Assembly: GCF_000379085.1 (NCBI RefSeq) | Contig: NZ_KB905378.1 | Coordinates: forward strand, 1,696,327-1,760,326 | DNA from: Halomicrobium katesii DSM 19301 | GTDB taxonomy: Archaea > Halobacteriota > Halobacteria > Halobacteriales > Haloarculaceae | DNA: 64,000 nucleotides | Reading direction: 5' to 3' | Part shown: in pieces, positions 25,265-39,805 of the stretch | Layout: each line of letters begins with the position of its first letter | Numbering within the stretch: the stretch's first letter is position 1 | The notes under the pieces: model-generated | Database searches by the model: none | Seen by the model: the letters and a program-made list of their open reading frames with translations, nothing else | Told to the model about the DNA's origin: nothing | Made by a program: the position numbers and the translations under genes

Positions 25265-26143
25265 GTGACGAGCGAGGAGATGAGCAGCGAAGAACAGAAG
25301 CTGGTCGACACTGCGGGCGACTACATGTACGCCGTCAAGGGCGGCACGCCGGTCGATGACCCACAGTGGCGCTCGTGTCGGCTCGTCATGACCGACAAGC
25401 GCCTCGTGCTGGCCAACAGCGCCGGCAAGCAGGCCCTGCCCCACAGCAACATCGAGGTGGTGGGCGAGGAGGCGCTGCCCGCGTCGGTCGATCCAGCGGG
25501 GGCGACGCCGATGCGCATCGGCGACAACGTCGTGCTGTTCGACGCCGCCGACGTCTCCGACTTCGAACTGGAGTACTGCCGTGCGACACTCCACGCGACG
25601 GTCATCCTGACGAAACACCCCGCCGTCGTCGGCGGCGTGATTCAGGACGAAGCGACCTGGCGCAAGACCAGATTCCAGCTCGACGACGACGTGATCACGC
25701 TGGCGTTTCCCGACGGCGAGGAGACGACGTTCGCAGTCGACGACGTGGGGACCGTCGAGACGAGCGAACAGGCGGTCATGGGAGAGACGCGAACGATCCT
25801 AGAGATCGAGCACACCGACGAGGGCGACCGCAGCGTCGAAACGTACTTCTCGGGGATGGACCACCACACGACGGCCCTGCAGTCGCTGTTCGAGCGCGTC
25901 ATCGAGGAGCGAGAGGGCGACTACGAGCTCGACGAGATCGAGAGCCAGGTGTTGATGGCGCTTTACTCCGGGGTCTCGCCGTTCGAGATGTCTGACTTCG
26001 TCGGGATTCCCGTCGACGAGGTCGAGGAGATCTACCGGAAGCTACTGGACGTGGGAGCGGTCGACGAGGTGCGCACTCGGACCGAGGTCAGCCTCAACGC
26101 GCAGGGACGCAACATGGCCAGCGAGGCGATGAACGAGCAGTAG
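25265..26143 (+). CDS. cheF: CheF family taxis protein (first of two)
   Basis: 292 residues. CheF proteins of haloarchaea connect CheY and the other Che proteins to the archaellum motor. The N-terminal half has the CRLVMTDKRLVLANSAGKQ pattern of the family and the C-terminal 90 residues form a winged-helix-like region with the motif VLMALYSGVSPFEMSDFVG. It shares that motif and the overall layout with the next gene, so the pair is a tandem duplication. No other che or archaellum genes occur in the window. Confidence 0.82.
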   Translation: MTSEEMSSEEQKLVDTAGDYMYAVKGGTPVDDPQWRSCRLVMTDKRLVLANSAGKQALPHSNIEVVGEEALPASVDPAGATPMRIGDNVVLFDAADVSDFELEYCRATLHATVILTKHPAVVGGVIQDEATWRKTRFQLDDDVITLAFPDGEETTFAVDDVGTVETSEQAVMGETRTILEIEHTDEGDRSVETYFSGMDHHTTALQSLFERVIEEREGDYELDEIESQVLMALYSGVSPFEMSDFVGIPVDEVEEIYRKLLDVGAVDEVRTRTEVSLNAQGRNMASEAMNEQ

Positions 26144-26238
26144 ACCACACGGCCGAGGCTAATTCTCCCGTCCAAAAACTGGGGCGGAAGTTATATTCCC
26201 CAGAGTGGGCAACGTGCCCGTAACGACCCCGGACCAGC

Positions 26239-27099
26239 ATGAGTGACACCGAGAAGAAGATCGCGGACACGCGCGGGCAGTTCATGCAGGCGGTCCAGGA
26301 GGGACGCGAGCTCAACGACGCCTCCTGGACGGCCTGTCGGATCGTGCTCACGACGCAGCGACTGGTCCTGATTTCGGACGGGAAACGACAGATCTCGCTG
26401 CAGTCGATCGACCGGATCGCGGATCGACACGACGTCAACCAGGCCAGTGCCGGCGTCTCGAACTACGTCGCGCTCCACATGGGTGAAGACGTGGTGCTGG
26501 TCTCGGCGGGGGAACACGAGGCCTTCGAGACGGATCTGTACCGGGCGTCGCTGAACGGCGAGATCATCCTCGTCCAGCACCCGGCCGTCGAGGGCGGCGT
26601 CGTCCAGGACACCGAGTGGACGAAAGGTCGGATGAAAGTCACCGACGAGGCCCTGCGACTCGCACTGGCAGACGGACAGGCAGTCGAGGTCGAGCGGGCG
26701 GACATCGGCGGGCTGACCATCGAGGACAAGACCGTTTCCGGCGAGGAACGGACCGTCATCGAAGTCGAACACACGGACGAGGGCATCAGCGTCGAGACCC
26801 ACCTCGCTGGCGAGGAGTTTCACGCGACCGTCCTGCAGGTGATGCTCGAAGAGAGCGCCGAGCGAAACCAGGCCGATCTCGACCTCTCCAGTACGGAGCG
26901 GCGGGTCATCATGGCGCTACACTCGGGGGTCTCTCCCTTCGACATCCCGAGTTTCGTCGGGATCGACATCGAGCAAAGCGAGGAGATCTTCGATCGCCTG
27001 ATCGAACTCGACGTGATCAGCGTGGTCCGCGAGCGCACCGAAGTCCAGTTGACGACGAAGGGACGGCGCGTCGCCGGGGAGAACATCAGCGAGCAGTGA
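26239..27099 (+). CDS. cheF: CheF family taxis protein (second of two)
   Basis: 286 residues, similar along its whole length to the preceding protein: CRIVLTTQRLVLISDGKRQ, HPAVEGGVVQDTEWTKGRMK and MALHSGVSPFDIPSFVGID. The spacing of 95 bp and its own TATA-like TTATATT (about 26191) suggest separate transcription. Two CheF paralogues are known in Halobacterium, so the duplication is old. It may differ in partner specificity. Confidence 0.82.
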   Translation: MSDTEKKIADTRGQFMQAVQEGRELNDASWTACRIVLTTQRLVLISDGKRQISLQSIDRIADRHDVNQASAGVSNYVALHMGEDVVLVSAGEHEAFETDLYRASLNGEIILVQHPAVEGGVVQDTEWTKGRMKVTDEALRLALADGQAVEVERADIGGLTIEDKTVSGEERTVIEVEHTDEGISVETHLAGEEFHATVLQVMLEESAERNQADLDLSSTERRVIMALHSGVSPFDIPSFVGIDIEQSEEIFDRLIELDVISVVRERTEVQLTTKGRRVAGENISEQ

Positions 27100-27203
27100 T
27101 CGACCGAGACTGCGGGTAGGCGCTGCCTACGGCCGCCGCCGGCAAGATCGACGCCAGTAGGGGGGGCAAAACGTTCAAACGTCCGCTGAATGATTAGTTT
27201 CGT

Positions 27204-28396
27204 ATGAGCGTACGAACCGCCGTCGTCCTGGCGGCCGGTGAGGGAACGCGACTGCGCCCGCTGACGCGCAACCGTCCCAAGCCGATGTTGCCCGCGGGGA
27301 ACCGCCCGATTCTCGAATACGTCTTCGACGCGCTCGTCGAGGCCGGTCTCGACCGGATCGTCGTCGTCGTCGGCTACAAGCGCGATCGCGTGCAAGACCA
27401 CTTCGGCCCGTCCTACCGGGGCGTCCCTCTGCGCTACGTCACACAGGGCAAACAGCTGGGCAGCGGCCACGCCCTCCTGCAGGCCCGGGACGCGGTGTCC
27501 GGTCCCGTCCTCGTGGTCAACGGCGATCGCGTCATCGACGGCGAGACGGTCGGCTCCGTGATCGACCACTTCGACACCGACCCAGAGACGCCGGCACTGG
27601 CGGTCTTGGAGCGTCAGGACGCCAGCCACTACGGTGCCGTCGACCTGCGGGACGGCGATCTCCACTCGATCGTCGAGAAGCCCGAGACCGACGAGTACCG
27701 TCTGATCAACGGCGGCATCTACGCGTTCCCCGAGTCGATCTTCGACGAGATCGAGGCCACGCCACGGGCAGAGGGCGAGCTGGCACTGACCGACACGATC
27801 GCACGCCTGATCGACTCCGATCGGGTCCGCGCGGTCACGACCGACGGCCTGTGGGTCGACGCGACGTATCCCTGGGACCTGCTGACGGTCGCCCGCGAGG
27901 TGCTCGCCCGCGGACGGGTCACGGAGTCGAACCGTCGGGACAGTGTCTGGGTCGCCGACTCCGCGCACGTCCACGAGGACGCGACGCTGCAAGCGCCGGT
28001 CGTGGTCGGTCCGGACTGCGAGGTCGCGGCGGGGACCGTGCTCGGACCGGACGCGGCGCTGGGAGCGAACGTCACCGTCGGCGCGAACGCGACGGTCCAG
28101 CAGTCGGTGCTCGACGCGGACACGCGCGTCGACGCGGGCGCGACGCTGGTCGATACGGTCGCTGGACAGGACGTGACACTCGGCGTCGAGACGGTCGTCC
28201 CCGGCGGTCCCGCGGACGTACAGATCGGGACCGAGGTGTTCGAAGACCGGACGCTCGGTGCGGTGTTCGCCGACCGCGTGACGACCCGAGGGAACGTCTC
28301 GGTGTCGCCCGGGACGCTGGTCGGCCCGTCTGCGACCCTCCACGCGGGCGTTCACGCCTTCGGCCACGTCGCCGAGGACGCCGAGGTGGTCCGCTG

Positions 28397-28397
<1 letters not shown>
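27204..28397 (+). CDS. glmU: bifunctional sugar-1-phosphate nucleotidyltransferase/acetyltransferase (GlmU-like)
   Basis: 397 residues. The N-terminal nucleotidyltransferase starts VVLAAGEGTRLRPLTRNRPK and the C-terminal half is a left-handed beta-helix with hexapeptide repeats (for example VVGPDCEVAAGTVLGPDAAL). It makes UDP-GlcNAc from GlcN-1-P, acetyl-CoA and UTP. The stop overlaps the start of glmS (TGATG), giving a direct link to GlcN-6-P supply. In archaea the acetyltransferase sits in this fused form. Confidence 0.9.
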
Positions 28398-30232
<1,835 letters not shown>

Positions 30233-30253
30233 CTACGGCGGGCAGCTCCCGTC

Positions 30254-33541
<3,288 letters not shown>

Positions 33542-33566
33542 TGTCCGTGGGGAGTCCGCACATCGT

Positions 33567-33572
33567 AATAAG
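33567..33572 (-). promoter_or_regulatory. TATA-like box of carB
   Basis: TTATTA in GGGCTTATTACG on the minus strand, 28 bp from the ATG at 33541. Confidence 0.55.
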
Positions 33573-33781
33573 CCCGGCGATAGGGTACGAAGATCGAAAC
33601 CGAATTTCGAATGTCGTAATGTGGTGGTGTCGCATGGGTGGTCGTGACACTACCCTGATCCTCGATAGATCGAAGGCGTCCCACGACGAACGACTGTCCC
33701 ATCACACAACCGGCCACGGATTCCCGACTGGCCCGGGCACGCCTCACGAGACCGGTGAGCGGACAAACGCCGTCTGCCCGG

Positions 33782-34018
33782 TCAGTTGTTCCGGTCGGCG
33801 AACTGGTACCGGTAGGGCTGGTCGCGAATGACCTCGACCTCACCGGTCTGTGCGCGCCGACCGAGCACCGTCGCGACGCGGTGGGCGCTGTCGAACTCCT
33901 CGCCGTGCTCGTCGAGGACCTGCAGGATCTCGCGCGCCGTCAACGGCTCGTCCGGGTCGGCGTCTTCGAGCACCGATCGAATTCGCTCGAACTCGCCGTG
34001 CCGTGTGCGCATGTGCAT
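33782..34018 (-). CDS. small winged-helix-like protein
   Basis: 78 residues (MHMRTRHGEFERIRSVLED onward). Helices in ERIRSVLEDADPDEPLTAREILQVLDEHG and a strand pattern GEVEVIRDQPYRYQF suggest a winged-helix DNA-binding fold. The start at 34018 (or 34012) is supported by TTATATA at 34037-34043 on the minus strand. It lies upstream of carB on the same strand, but the 240-bp gap makes separate transcription likely. No target is known. Confidence 0.7.
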   Translation of the reverse strand: MHMRTRHGEFERIRSVLEDADPDEPLTAREILQVLDEHGEEFDSAHRVATVLGRRAQTGEVEVIRDQPYRYQFADRNN

Positions 34019-34182
34019 ACATACGCCTTCACACACTATATAACACCGTCAGACAGCCGTCAGACGGCGTTCTATACAGAATCGCCGGACAGCGAACTGT
34101 CGGAAGATGCAGACAGCTGTCATACGCTATCGGCGGCAGATCTACGTTCTTCGGGCGGCCACTATATATCTACCATCAGCGC

Positions 34183-34326
34183 CCGAGCACTCAGATCGGC
34201 GTGTCGTGCTCAGACTCGAAGTGCCGGCAGACTCCGTCTCCCGTTGTCTCGCTCGCTCCGCTCGCGAGACTCTCCGAATTGCTCGTCCGAGCACTCAGAT
34301 CGGCGTGTCGTGCTCGGACTCGAAGT
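34183..34326. repeat. 40-bp direct repeat copying the 3' end of the gene at 34295
   Basis: CCGAGCACTCAGATCGGCGT and the next 20 bases occur at 34183-34222 and again at 34287-34326, with one mismatch. The second copy holds the last codons and stop of the 34295 gene (ending FESEHDTPI); the first is a displaced copy 104 bp downstream of it. It looks like a local duplication during repair or an excised insertion. Confidence 0.8.
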
Positions 34327-34831
34327 CTCGCTGGGCCCGGTACTGCTCGACGAACTCGCTCACGTCGAACTCCAGCATCTCCTGTTCGAACTGGTCCATG
34401 ACCGCGTCGTCCTCGGCGTGGCTGACGGCGTGTTCCATCAGTTCGACGAGCAACTCGACGACGATCTCGTGGAGTCGACGGGAATCGAAGTCGGCCACCC
34501 ACACCAGCGCGTAGCCGACGGCCCCGTCCTCTGCCACGTCGGCGACGGCCATCTCCTCCGGGAACTCCTCCATCACGATCGCCATGAGGTGCGCCGTCGT
34601 GAACTCCTCGCGGTCGTCCTCGGCCGGTTCGACGGTCTCGGTGAGGATCTCGACGAGGAACTCCGGGACGAACCGCGAGAGGGGGTGCATGTCCATCACG
34701 ACGGCGTGGGTCTCGCCACACCGGCAGTCGATCTCCCGCAGGCCCATGTCCAGTTCGTGGATGGAGCGCTCTTCCCCGCAGGGCAGTTCCATGGACTGGC
34801 CCCCGTTCCCGGGCACGCCGGACTCTGTCAT
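34295..34831 (-). CDS. conserved haloarchaeal protein (DUF5815-like)
   Basis: 178 residues. MELPCGEERSIHELDMG and REIDCRCGETHAVVMDMHPLSRF form the conserved N-terminus with several Cys, possibly a small zinc site; the rest is acidic and helical (EEFPEEMAVADVAED). I recognise it as a haloarchaea-specific family, probably DUF5815, with no known function. Its 3' end is the source of the 40-bp direct repeat. Confidence 0.75.
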   Translation of the reverse strand: MTESGVPGNGGQSMELPCGEERSIHELDMGLREIDCRCGETHAVVMDMHPLSRFVPEFLVEILTETVEPAEDDREEFTTAHLMAIVMEEFPEEMAVADVAEDGAVGYALVWVADFDSRRLHEIVVELLVELMEHAVSHAEDDAVMDQFEQEMLEFDVSEFVEQYRAQRDFESEHDTPI

Positions 34832-34936
34832 TACCAGCGGTAACGGGTTCCAGGGGTTAAATCACGCGAAGTACGACCGCGCCAGACTGTGAACAAAAAC
34901 CATTTGTGTTGAAGAAAAATACTTACCGAAGACTAG

Positions 34937-35581
34937 ATGAACGTAATCGAGTTCACGACCCTACTGGGCGACCCCGCACGATTCTTCGAGCGCCGAGGCG
35001 AAGAGCCCAGCCTGTTCGGTCCGTTGCTGGTCGTCGCCGTCGTCGCACTCTGTGCTGCCGTCGGCTCTGTCGTCACGACCCTCCAGCTGGGGCAAGCCAT
35101 CCAAGGGGATCTACAGATGCTCTTCCTCTTTACGGCGGTTGTCCAAGGTAGTTTCGCCCTTGTCGTGCCGTTCGTATCGTGGGTGTTGTACGTGCTCGGC
35201 TTCACAGCTGTGGCGGCCCTCCTCGGCGGAGACAGTGACCTTCGAGAGCTCTTCGCGCTGACCGGCTGGGGGTTCTTCCCGCAAGGTTTCGGTACAGTCG
35301 TAACGACGCTGGTGGTCGTCGCCACTCTCCACGGCGTCGAACTTTCCCCGGTCGTGATGCAGCCAGCGTGGGCAGAGTATCCACTGCGTCGGAACGTCTT
35401 CTTCGTCGTATCCTACGGCATGCCGGTCCTCGCAACGCTCTGGAGTGCTTACATCTGGCTCCCGGCTGTCAGGCGGGTGACTGGGCTCGGGCGTCGGCGG
35501 GCCGTTGTTACCGTGGCGATCCCTGTGTCAATCGGTATCGCTATCACTGTTTTCGCTTCTTTCGTTCTGGCGTGGCTGTAG
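34937..35581 (+). CDS. Yip1 family membrane protein
   Basis: 214 residues with five to six hydrophobic helices. The N-terminal LGDPARFFERRGEEPSLFGP is characteristic of haloarchaeal YIP1-domain proteins. Function unknown; Yip1 proteins in eukaryotes take part in membrane trafficking. A TATA-like AAATACTTA (about 34916-34924) lies 15-20 bp upstream, closer than usual, so the start may be slightly different. GC content is lower than in the flanks. Confidence 0.75.
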   Translation: MNVIEFTTLLGDPARFFERRGEEPSLFGPLLVVAVVALCAAVGSVVTTLQLGQAIQGDLQMLFLFTAVVQGSFALVVPFVSWVLYVLGFTAVAALLGGDSDLRELFALTGWGFFPQGFGTVVTTLVVVATLHGVELSPVVMQPAWAEYPLRRNVFFVVSYGMPVLATLWSAYIWLPAVRRVTGLGRRRAVVTVAIPVSIGIAITVFASFVLAWL

Positions 35582-35695
35582 CTATTCTACGGTCGTCTGG
35601 CCTGAAAGAGGACGAAAGAGTGGGCAGGAGTGGACACCATACGCCAGTCAGTTCCGAGCACCGAGGGCTGCGTAAAAGACCGCGTAAGCCATCAA

Positions 35696-36088
35696 TTAGG
35701 GCCAGTCGTCGCGCTGCTCTTCCTCGTCGACGGCGTCGGGCGCTTCGGGATCGCCCAGTTCCCAGTCGGCCGCCTCGGCGGCTCCTTCGACGGTGAGGTA
35801 CTCCCAGCCCGCCGTCTCGGCGAGTGCTTCGTCCTCGTCGCTGGTGCCGACGAAGACGTGGCGCTCGGTGTCGAACTGCTCTTTGACGTTGCCGAGGCTC
35901 TCTTCGCGGCCGCGCGGGCCCGAGAAGAAGTCCTGTCTGATCCGGTGTTTCCGACAGAAGTTCGTGACGACGTAGGTGGGTTTCTCTGAGATGACGCCGA
36001 CGTACTCGGCCCACTGGCGCGCGTCGTTGAAGACGGCGTCGGGCTGGGCCAGTTCCTTGAGCGCCGCGAGCTCGATCGCGAGTGTCAT
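35696..36088 (-). CDS. conserved haloarchaeal hypothetical protein
   Basis: About 130 residues. MTLAIELAALKELAQPDAVFNDARQW and YVVTNFCRKHRIRQDFFSGPRG are conserved-looking and suggest an alpha/beta fold; the C-terminus is acidic. The start at 36088 (MTLAIEL) is preferred to 36109. No catalytic motif is recognisable. Confidence 0.65.
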   Translation of the reverse strand: MTLAIELAALKELAQPDAVFNDARQWAEYVGVISEKPTYVVTNFCRKHRIRQDFFSGPRGREESLGNVKEQFDTERHVFVGTSDEDEALAETAGWEYLTVEGAAEAADWELGDPEAPDAVDEEEQRDDWP

Positions 36089-36159
36089 GTCGCCGCTGCC
36101 GCCAACCATGCCCGGATCTCGGCTGCCACCGGAAAAAAGGCCGTCGGTTCACCCGCCGA

Positions 36160-36381
36160 TCAGCGCTGGCGGTCGTCCACGTCCCGCAGTTTCGACGCCT
36201 GCCCGTTGATCTCCTGCATCTCCCTGACGGCGTCCTGCCCGTTTTTGTGACCGTGGGCATAGTCGACGGAGGCGTCGAGCAGCGACCCGGCGAAGCCAGC
36301 GTCTTCGTCGTCGCCACCGTCATCGTCCTCGCTGCTTCGTTTCGGAATGCCGACCAGCCAGCGGACGAGTCGTCGGAGCAT
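36160..36381 (-). CDS. small hypothetical protein
   Basis: 73 residues starting MLRRLVRWLVGIPKR, a basic and hydrophobic helix that could bind the membrane, followed by an acidic stretch (EDDDGGDDEDAG) and a helical tail. It has the codon use of a real haloarchaeal gene and a sensible position, but there is no recognisable family. Confidence 0.55.
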   Translation of the reverse strand: MLRRLVRWLVGIPKRSSEDDDGGDDEDAGFAGSLLDASVDYAHGHKNGQDAVREMQEINGQASKLRDVDDRQR

Positions 36382-36431
36382 ACGCTCAAGTTTCCGTTAC
36401 AGCGACAAAAAACGCTCGCCGACTGTCGACG

Positions 36432-37682
36432 TTACTCGGCCTGCGCTGGCGCGCCCTCTTCGAGGCGCTCGATGTCCACGTCCTCTTCGAGCAGCAGTTC
36501 CTTCTTGTCCGCGACCTCGCGTTCCTCGCGGATGAGCTTCTTGAACTTCGACTGCTGGGAGAGGTCGCCGATGAGCACGCCGCCGATGAGCTTGCCGTCC
36601 TTGAAGGTGAGTCGCCGCCACTCCGTGTCGGAGTACTTTCGCTCGCAGTCCTCGTCGCCGAGCGTCGGGTGACCGAAGGAGAGGAAGGGGAAGTCGAAGT
36701 GGGTGATCGAGTACGTCGAGACCCAGCGGAACTCTTCTTCCTCGGCATCCGCCACCATGTTGGCACCGGCGACCGATCCCTGCTCTTTGGCCGAGCCCCA
36801 CGCGCCGTTCTGTGCGCGCTCGTCGAGGATCGTGTCGTAGAACTGCGTGATGTCGCCCGCGGCGTAGACGTCTTCCACGTTGGTCTGCATGTACTCGTCG
36901 ACGACGATCCCGTCGTCGGTCTCGATCTCCGAGCCGGCGAGGAACTCGGTGTTGAAGTCCAGCCCGATCGCGACGCCCGCGAAGTCCCCGTCGTAGCGGT
37001 TGCCGTCGGGGTCGACGGCCGCCTCCACGTGGCCGTCGTCGTCGACCTCGAAGTGGTCGACGCCGGACTCGAAGACGGGTTCGACGCCCACGTCGCGCAT
37101 CGCGTCGTGGATGATCTCCGCGCCGTCGAGGCTGAGCGCGTAGCGCCACCAGCGGTTGCCACGCATGAGGAACGTCCCGTCGATCCCCTGTGCGCCACAG
37201 ATCGCGGCGAGGTCGATCCCCAGCAGACCCGCACCGACGATGATCGCGTCGTCGGTCTCCTCTGCGTGTTCGCGGATGTTGCGGGCGTCCTGGAACGTCC
37301 AGAAGTGGTGGATCCCGTCGGCGTCGGCGTTGTCGACCGGGAGCTGAGCCGGCGTCCCGCCGGTCGCGACGAGCAGTTTGTCGTACTCGTAGCTGTCGCC
37401 CTCGTGAGTGTGTATCTCGTGGGCGTCGGTGTCGACCTCCGTGACGTGGGTGTTCAGTTCGAGGTCGATGTCTCGCTCCTCGTACCACTCGGGTTCGTGG
37501 ATCGAGATCGGTGCTTCGGGGAGCTTGCCCTTCGCGAACTCCTTGATGAGGATCCGGTTGTACAGGGCCTCGCCCTCGTCGGTGATGACTGTGACGTCTG
37601 CGTCTGGATCGGCTTCGCGGATCGACTCTGCGGCCGACGACCCCGCGATGCCGTCACCGATAATCACGTGCGACGTGCTCAT
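36432..37682 (-). CDS. FAD-dependent pyridine nucleotide-disulfide-type oxidoreductase
   Basis: 416 residues. The FAD-binding start HVIIGDGIAGSSAAESIREA, the second Rossmann motif AIIVGAGLLGIDLA and the FAD-contacting VYAAGDITQFYD are intact. It resembles nitrite/rubredoxin reductase-type flavoproteins. No redox-active CxxxxC is seen. The electron partner is unknown. A TATA-like ATTAAGC about 28 bp upstream of the ATG suggests a leaderless start. Confidence 0.88.
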   Translation of the reverse strand: MSTSHVIIGDGIAGSSAAESIREADPDADVTVITDEGEALYNRILIKEFAKGKLPEAPISIHEPEWYEERDIDLELNTHVTEVDTDAHEIHTHEGDSYEYDKLLVATGGTPAQLPVDNADADGIHHFWTFQDARNIREHAEETDDAIIVGAGLLGIDLAAICGAQGIDGTFLMRGNRWWRYALSLDGAEIIHDAMRDVGVEPVFESGVDHFEVDDDGHVEAAVDPDGNRYDGDFAGVAIGLDFNTEFLAGSEIETDDGIVVDEYMQTNVEDVYAAGDITQFYDTILDERAQNGAWGSAKEQGSVAGANMVADAEEEEFRWVSTYSITHFDFPFLSFGHPTLGDEDCERKYSDTEWRRLTFKDGKLIGGVLIGDLSQQSKFKKLIREEREVADKKELLLEEDVDIERLEEGAPAQAE

Positions 37683-37810
37683 AAGCGAGACGTTAGATAT
37701 CGGGCTTAATGTGGATTGCCATCTCCGCGTCAGGTGGCAAGTATTGACGCGCTGGGTGCGAACGACCCCCGACCGCGGGGTTGAAGGCCGTCGCGACCAA
37801 GGAAAACGTG

Positions 37811-38389
37811 ATGAAACTCCGCCAGAACGTCAAGCACTTCGCGGCCAAGCAGGCGCTGACACTCCCAGTCGTCGGCGATGCGGTCAACGACCGGCTGGTG
37901 GACTTGCACACGAACGTCTTCGCGGACAAGGCCGACGCCAGCCGCGCCGACGAACGGCGCGCCCACCTCGACGACTTCTTCGACGCGACGATGGACACCT
38001 ACGTCGCCGCGCTGGACGCCGGCTTCCCCGAGGCCGAGGCCAGAGAGATCACGCACGTGCAGGCGAACTTCGACTTCTACAACCACGGCTGGACGGAGAT
38101 GATGGAGTTCCCCGTCGACGAGCTGGCGGACCACTACGAGCGCTACGAGTCGTTCTTCGAGCGCTACGACATCACGATCGACGAGCCACTCGGGACGTTC
38201 GCTCCCGCGGACGGCATCACCGAGGCCCCGTCGACGCCCGAGGAGCTCGACGATCCCGAACACCCCCACGCGGAGGGCGGGTTCGCCGACGACGTGTACG
38301 TCGAGACCGACGACGGCGAGATCGTGGTCGGCGGCCAGGAAGAGCCCACCGACGTGGATCCGAGCGAGGCCCCCGGCGTCGAGGAGTAG
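37811..38389 (+). CDS. conserved haloarchaeal protein (DUF6149-like)
   Basis: 192 residues from the ATG at 37811 (MKLRQNVKHFAAKQALTLP); an in-frame ATG at 37781 is less likely because an AAGGA motif about 12 bases before 37811 can serve as a ribosome binding site. Helical, with a conserved-looking FYNHGWTEMMEFP segment and an acidic C-terminal tail. No enzymatic motif. Probably the family DUF6149. Confidence 0.7.
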   Translation: MKLRQNVKHFAAKQALTLPVVGDAVNDRLVDLHTNVFADKADASRADERRAHLDDFFDATMDTYVAALDAGFPEAEAREITHVQANFDFYNHGWTEMMEFPVDELADHYERYESFFERYDITIDEPLGTFAPADGITEAPSTPEELDDPEHPHAEGGFADDVYVETDDGEIVVGGQEEPTDVDPSEAPGVEE

Positions 38390-38491
38390 GTCACAGCGAC
38401 ACCGGCACGTCACCAGTCGGCGCGGGGCTCGCACTCGACGCAGTCCCAACGAACTGACCGCTCGTGAGCGCCAGCGCGAACCGGCGGACCG

Positions 38492-39805
38492 CTATCGCTC
38501 GCCGGTGATCCGGTCGGCACACTCGTAGCCGGCGACAATGCCGCCGTTGAGGCTGCGCTCGGGATACTGTGCCCGAGAGGCCATCCCGGCGTAGTAGATC
38601 CCTTCGGCGATCTCGTCGGCCAGGTCGTACGGGACGACCATGTCCAGATAGCCCCGCTCGTAGATCGGTGCCGTCCGCGGATTCCGGGCGGTCTCGACCC
38701 AGTTGACGCTGTCGCGGTCGAAGTCGGGGAACAGCCCCTCGATGCCGGACAGCCACGTCTCGCGGATCTCCGCGTCGTCCTGTTGCCAGTAGGGGTCTCC
38801 CGTGTGCTGGACGTACTTGGCGATGTAGACGAGGTGTTCGCCGCCGTAGCGCTCGGGCGGGACGAAGTTGGTGTGCTCGATGAGCGCCCCGAACGGAGCC
38901 TCGTCGGCGATGTTGAGCCAGTAGGTGTCGGTCAGCGACTCGTCCATACTGATCACCGAGCAGATCGTCCCCTGGAAGTCGATCGCACACTCGTAGCCCG
39001 TCAGGGCTTCGAGGACGGTCGGCATCGCGGCGACGATCGCCGCGTCAACGTCGTGGGCGGTCGTACCGTCGTCCGTCTCGACGGTCATCGTCTCGATCGC
39101 GCCGTCGGCCGTCGCGATGTCCTGCACGCGTGCGCCGGTCGTGATGTTTTCCCGACCGACCGCCTCGACGAGCGCGTCCAGCAGCCGGCCGAAACCGCCG
39201 TCGAGATAGCCGAGGATCTCCCCGTTGAGGATGTCTCGCTCCCCGCGGAACTTGATGCGTCCGAGCAGCCAGGCGGCGCTTACGTCCGCCGCGCGCTCGC
39301 CGAACTTCGCTTCGAGCAGCGGTTCGAAGAACGTCTCGTAGACGTTCTCCGTCGTGTGCTCTCGTGCGAACTCCTTGACCGGCACGTCCTCGAAGTCTTC
39401 GAGACGTTCGTAGGTGTCGAACTTCGGGACGCCGCCACGAACGTCGATATCGAGCGTGAGCATCCCGAGCCTGAACTTGTCGTAGACGCTCCAGTGGGGG
39501 AACGCGAGGATCTCCCAGGGCTTGTCCATCGGGTGGACGACGCCGTCGACGTAGTAGGCGTTCTCGCCGATCCGCCACTCGACGTCCTCGCCCAGCCCCA
39601 GCTCGTGGGCCAGCTCGACGATCGTCTCCTCGGACTTCGAGAGGTGGTGATAGAACTTCTCCAGGGGGTCCCCGGCGGTCTCGTACACCGCGGCCAGTCC
39701 GCCGACCTGGTCTGTGGCCTCGAACACGTGGACTTCGTGGCCGCGTTGCTGGAGCCGGTACGCGGCCGCCAGCCCCGCGATGCCGCCGCCGACGACGCCG
39801 ATCAT
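38492..39805 (-). CDS. NAD(P)/FAD-dependent oxidoreductase (amine oxidase/UDP-galactopyranose mutase-like)
   Basis: 437 residues. The N-terminus MIGVVGGGIAGLAAAYRL with E34-like HVFEATDQVGGLA is a classic FAD fold; FYHHLSKSEETI and the C-terminal GIYYAGMASRAQYPERSLNGGI complete it. This resembles the protoporphyrinogen-oxidase/UDP-galactopyranose-mutase-like group; the substrate is not evident. Its start overlaps the stop of the histidine kinase gene by 4 bp (ATGA), so the two are translationally coupled. Confidence 0.85.
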   Translation of the reverse strand: MIGVVGGGIAGLAAAYRLQQRGHEVHVFEATDQVGGLAAVYETAGDPLEKFYHHLSKSEETIVELAHELGLGEDVEWRIGENAYYVDGVVHPMDKPWEILAFPHWSVYDKFRLGMLTLDIDVRGGVPKFDTYERLEDFEDVPVKEFAREHTTENVYETFFEPLLEAKFGERAADVSAAWLLGRIKFRGERDILNGEILGYLDGGFGRLLDALVEAVGRENITTGARVQDIATADGAIETMTVETDDGTTAHDVDAAIVAAMPTVLEALTGYECAIDFQGTICSVISMDESLTDTYWLNIADEAPFGALIEHTNFVPPERYGGEHLVYIAKYVQHTGDPYWQQDDAEIRETWLSGIEGLFPDFDRDSVNWVETARNPRTAPIYERGYLDMVVPYDLADEIAEGIYYAGMASRAQYPERSLNGGIVAGYECADRITGER

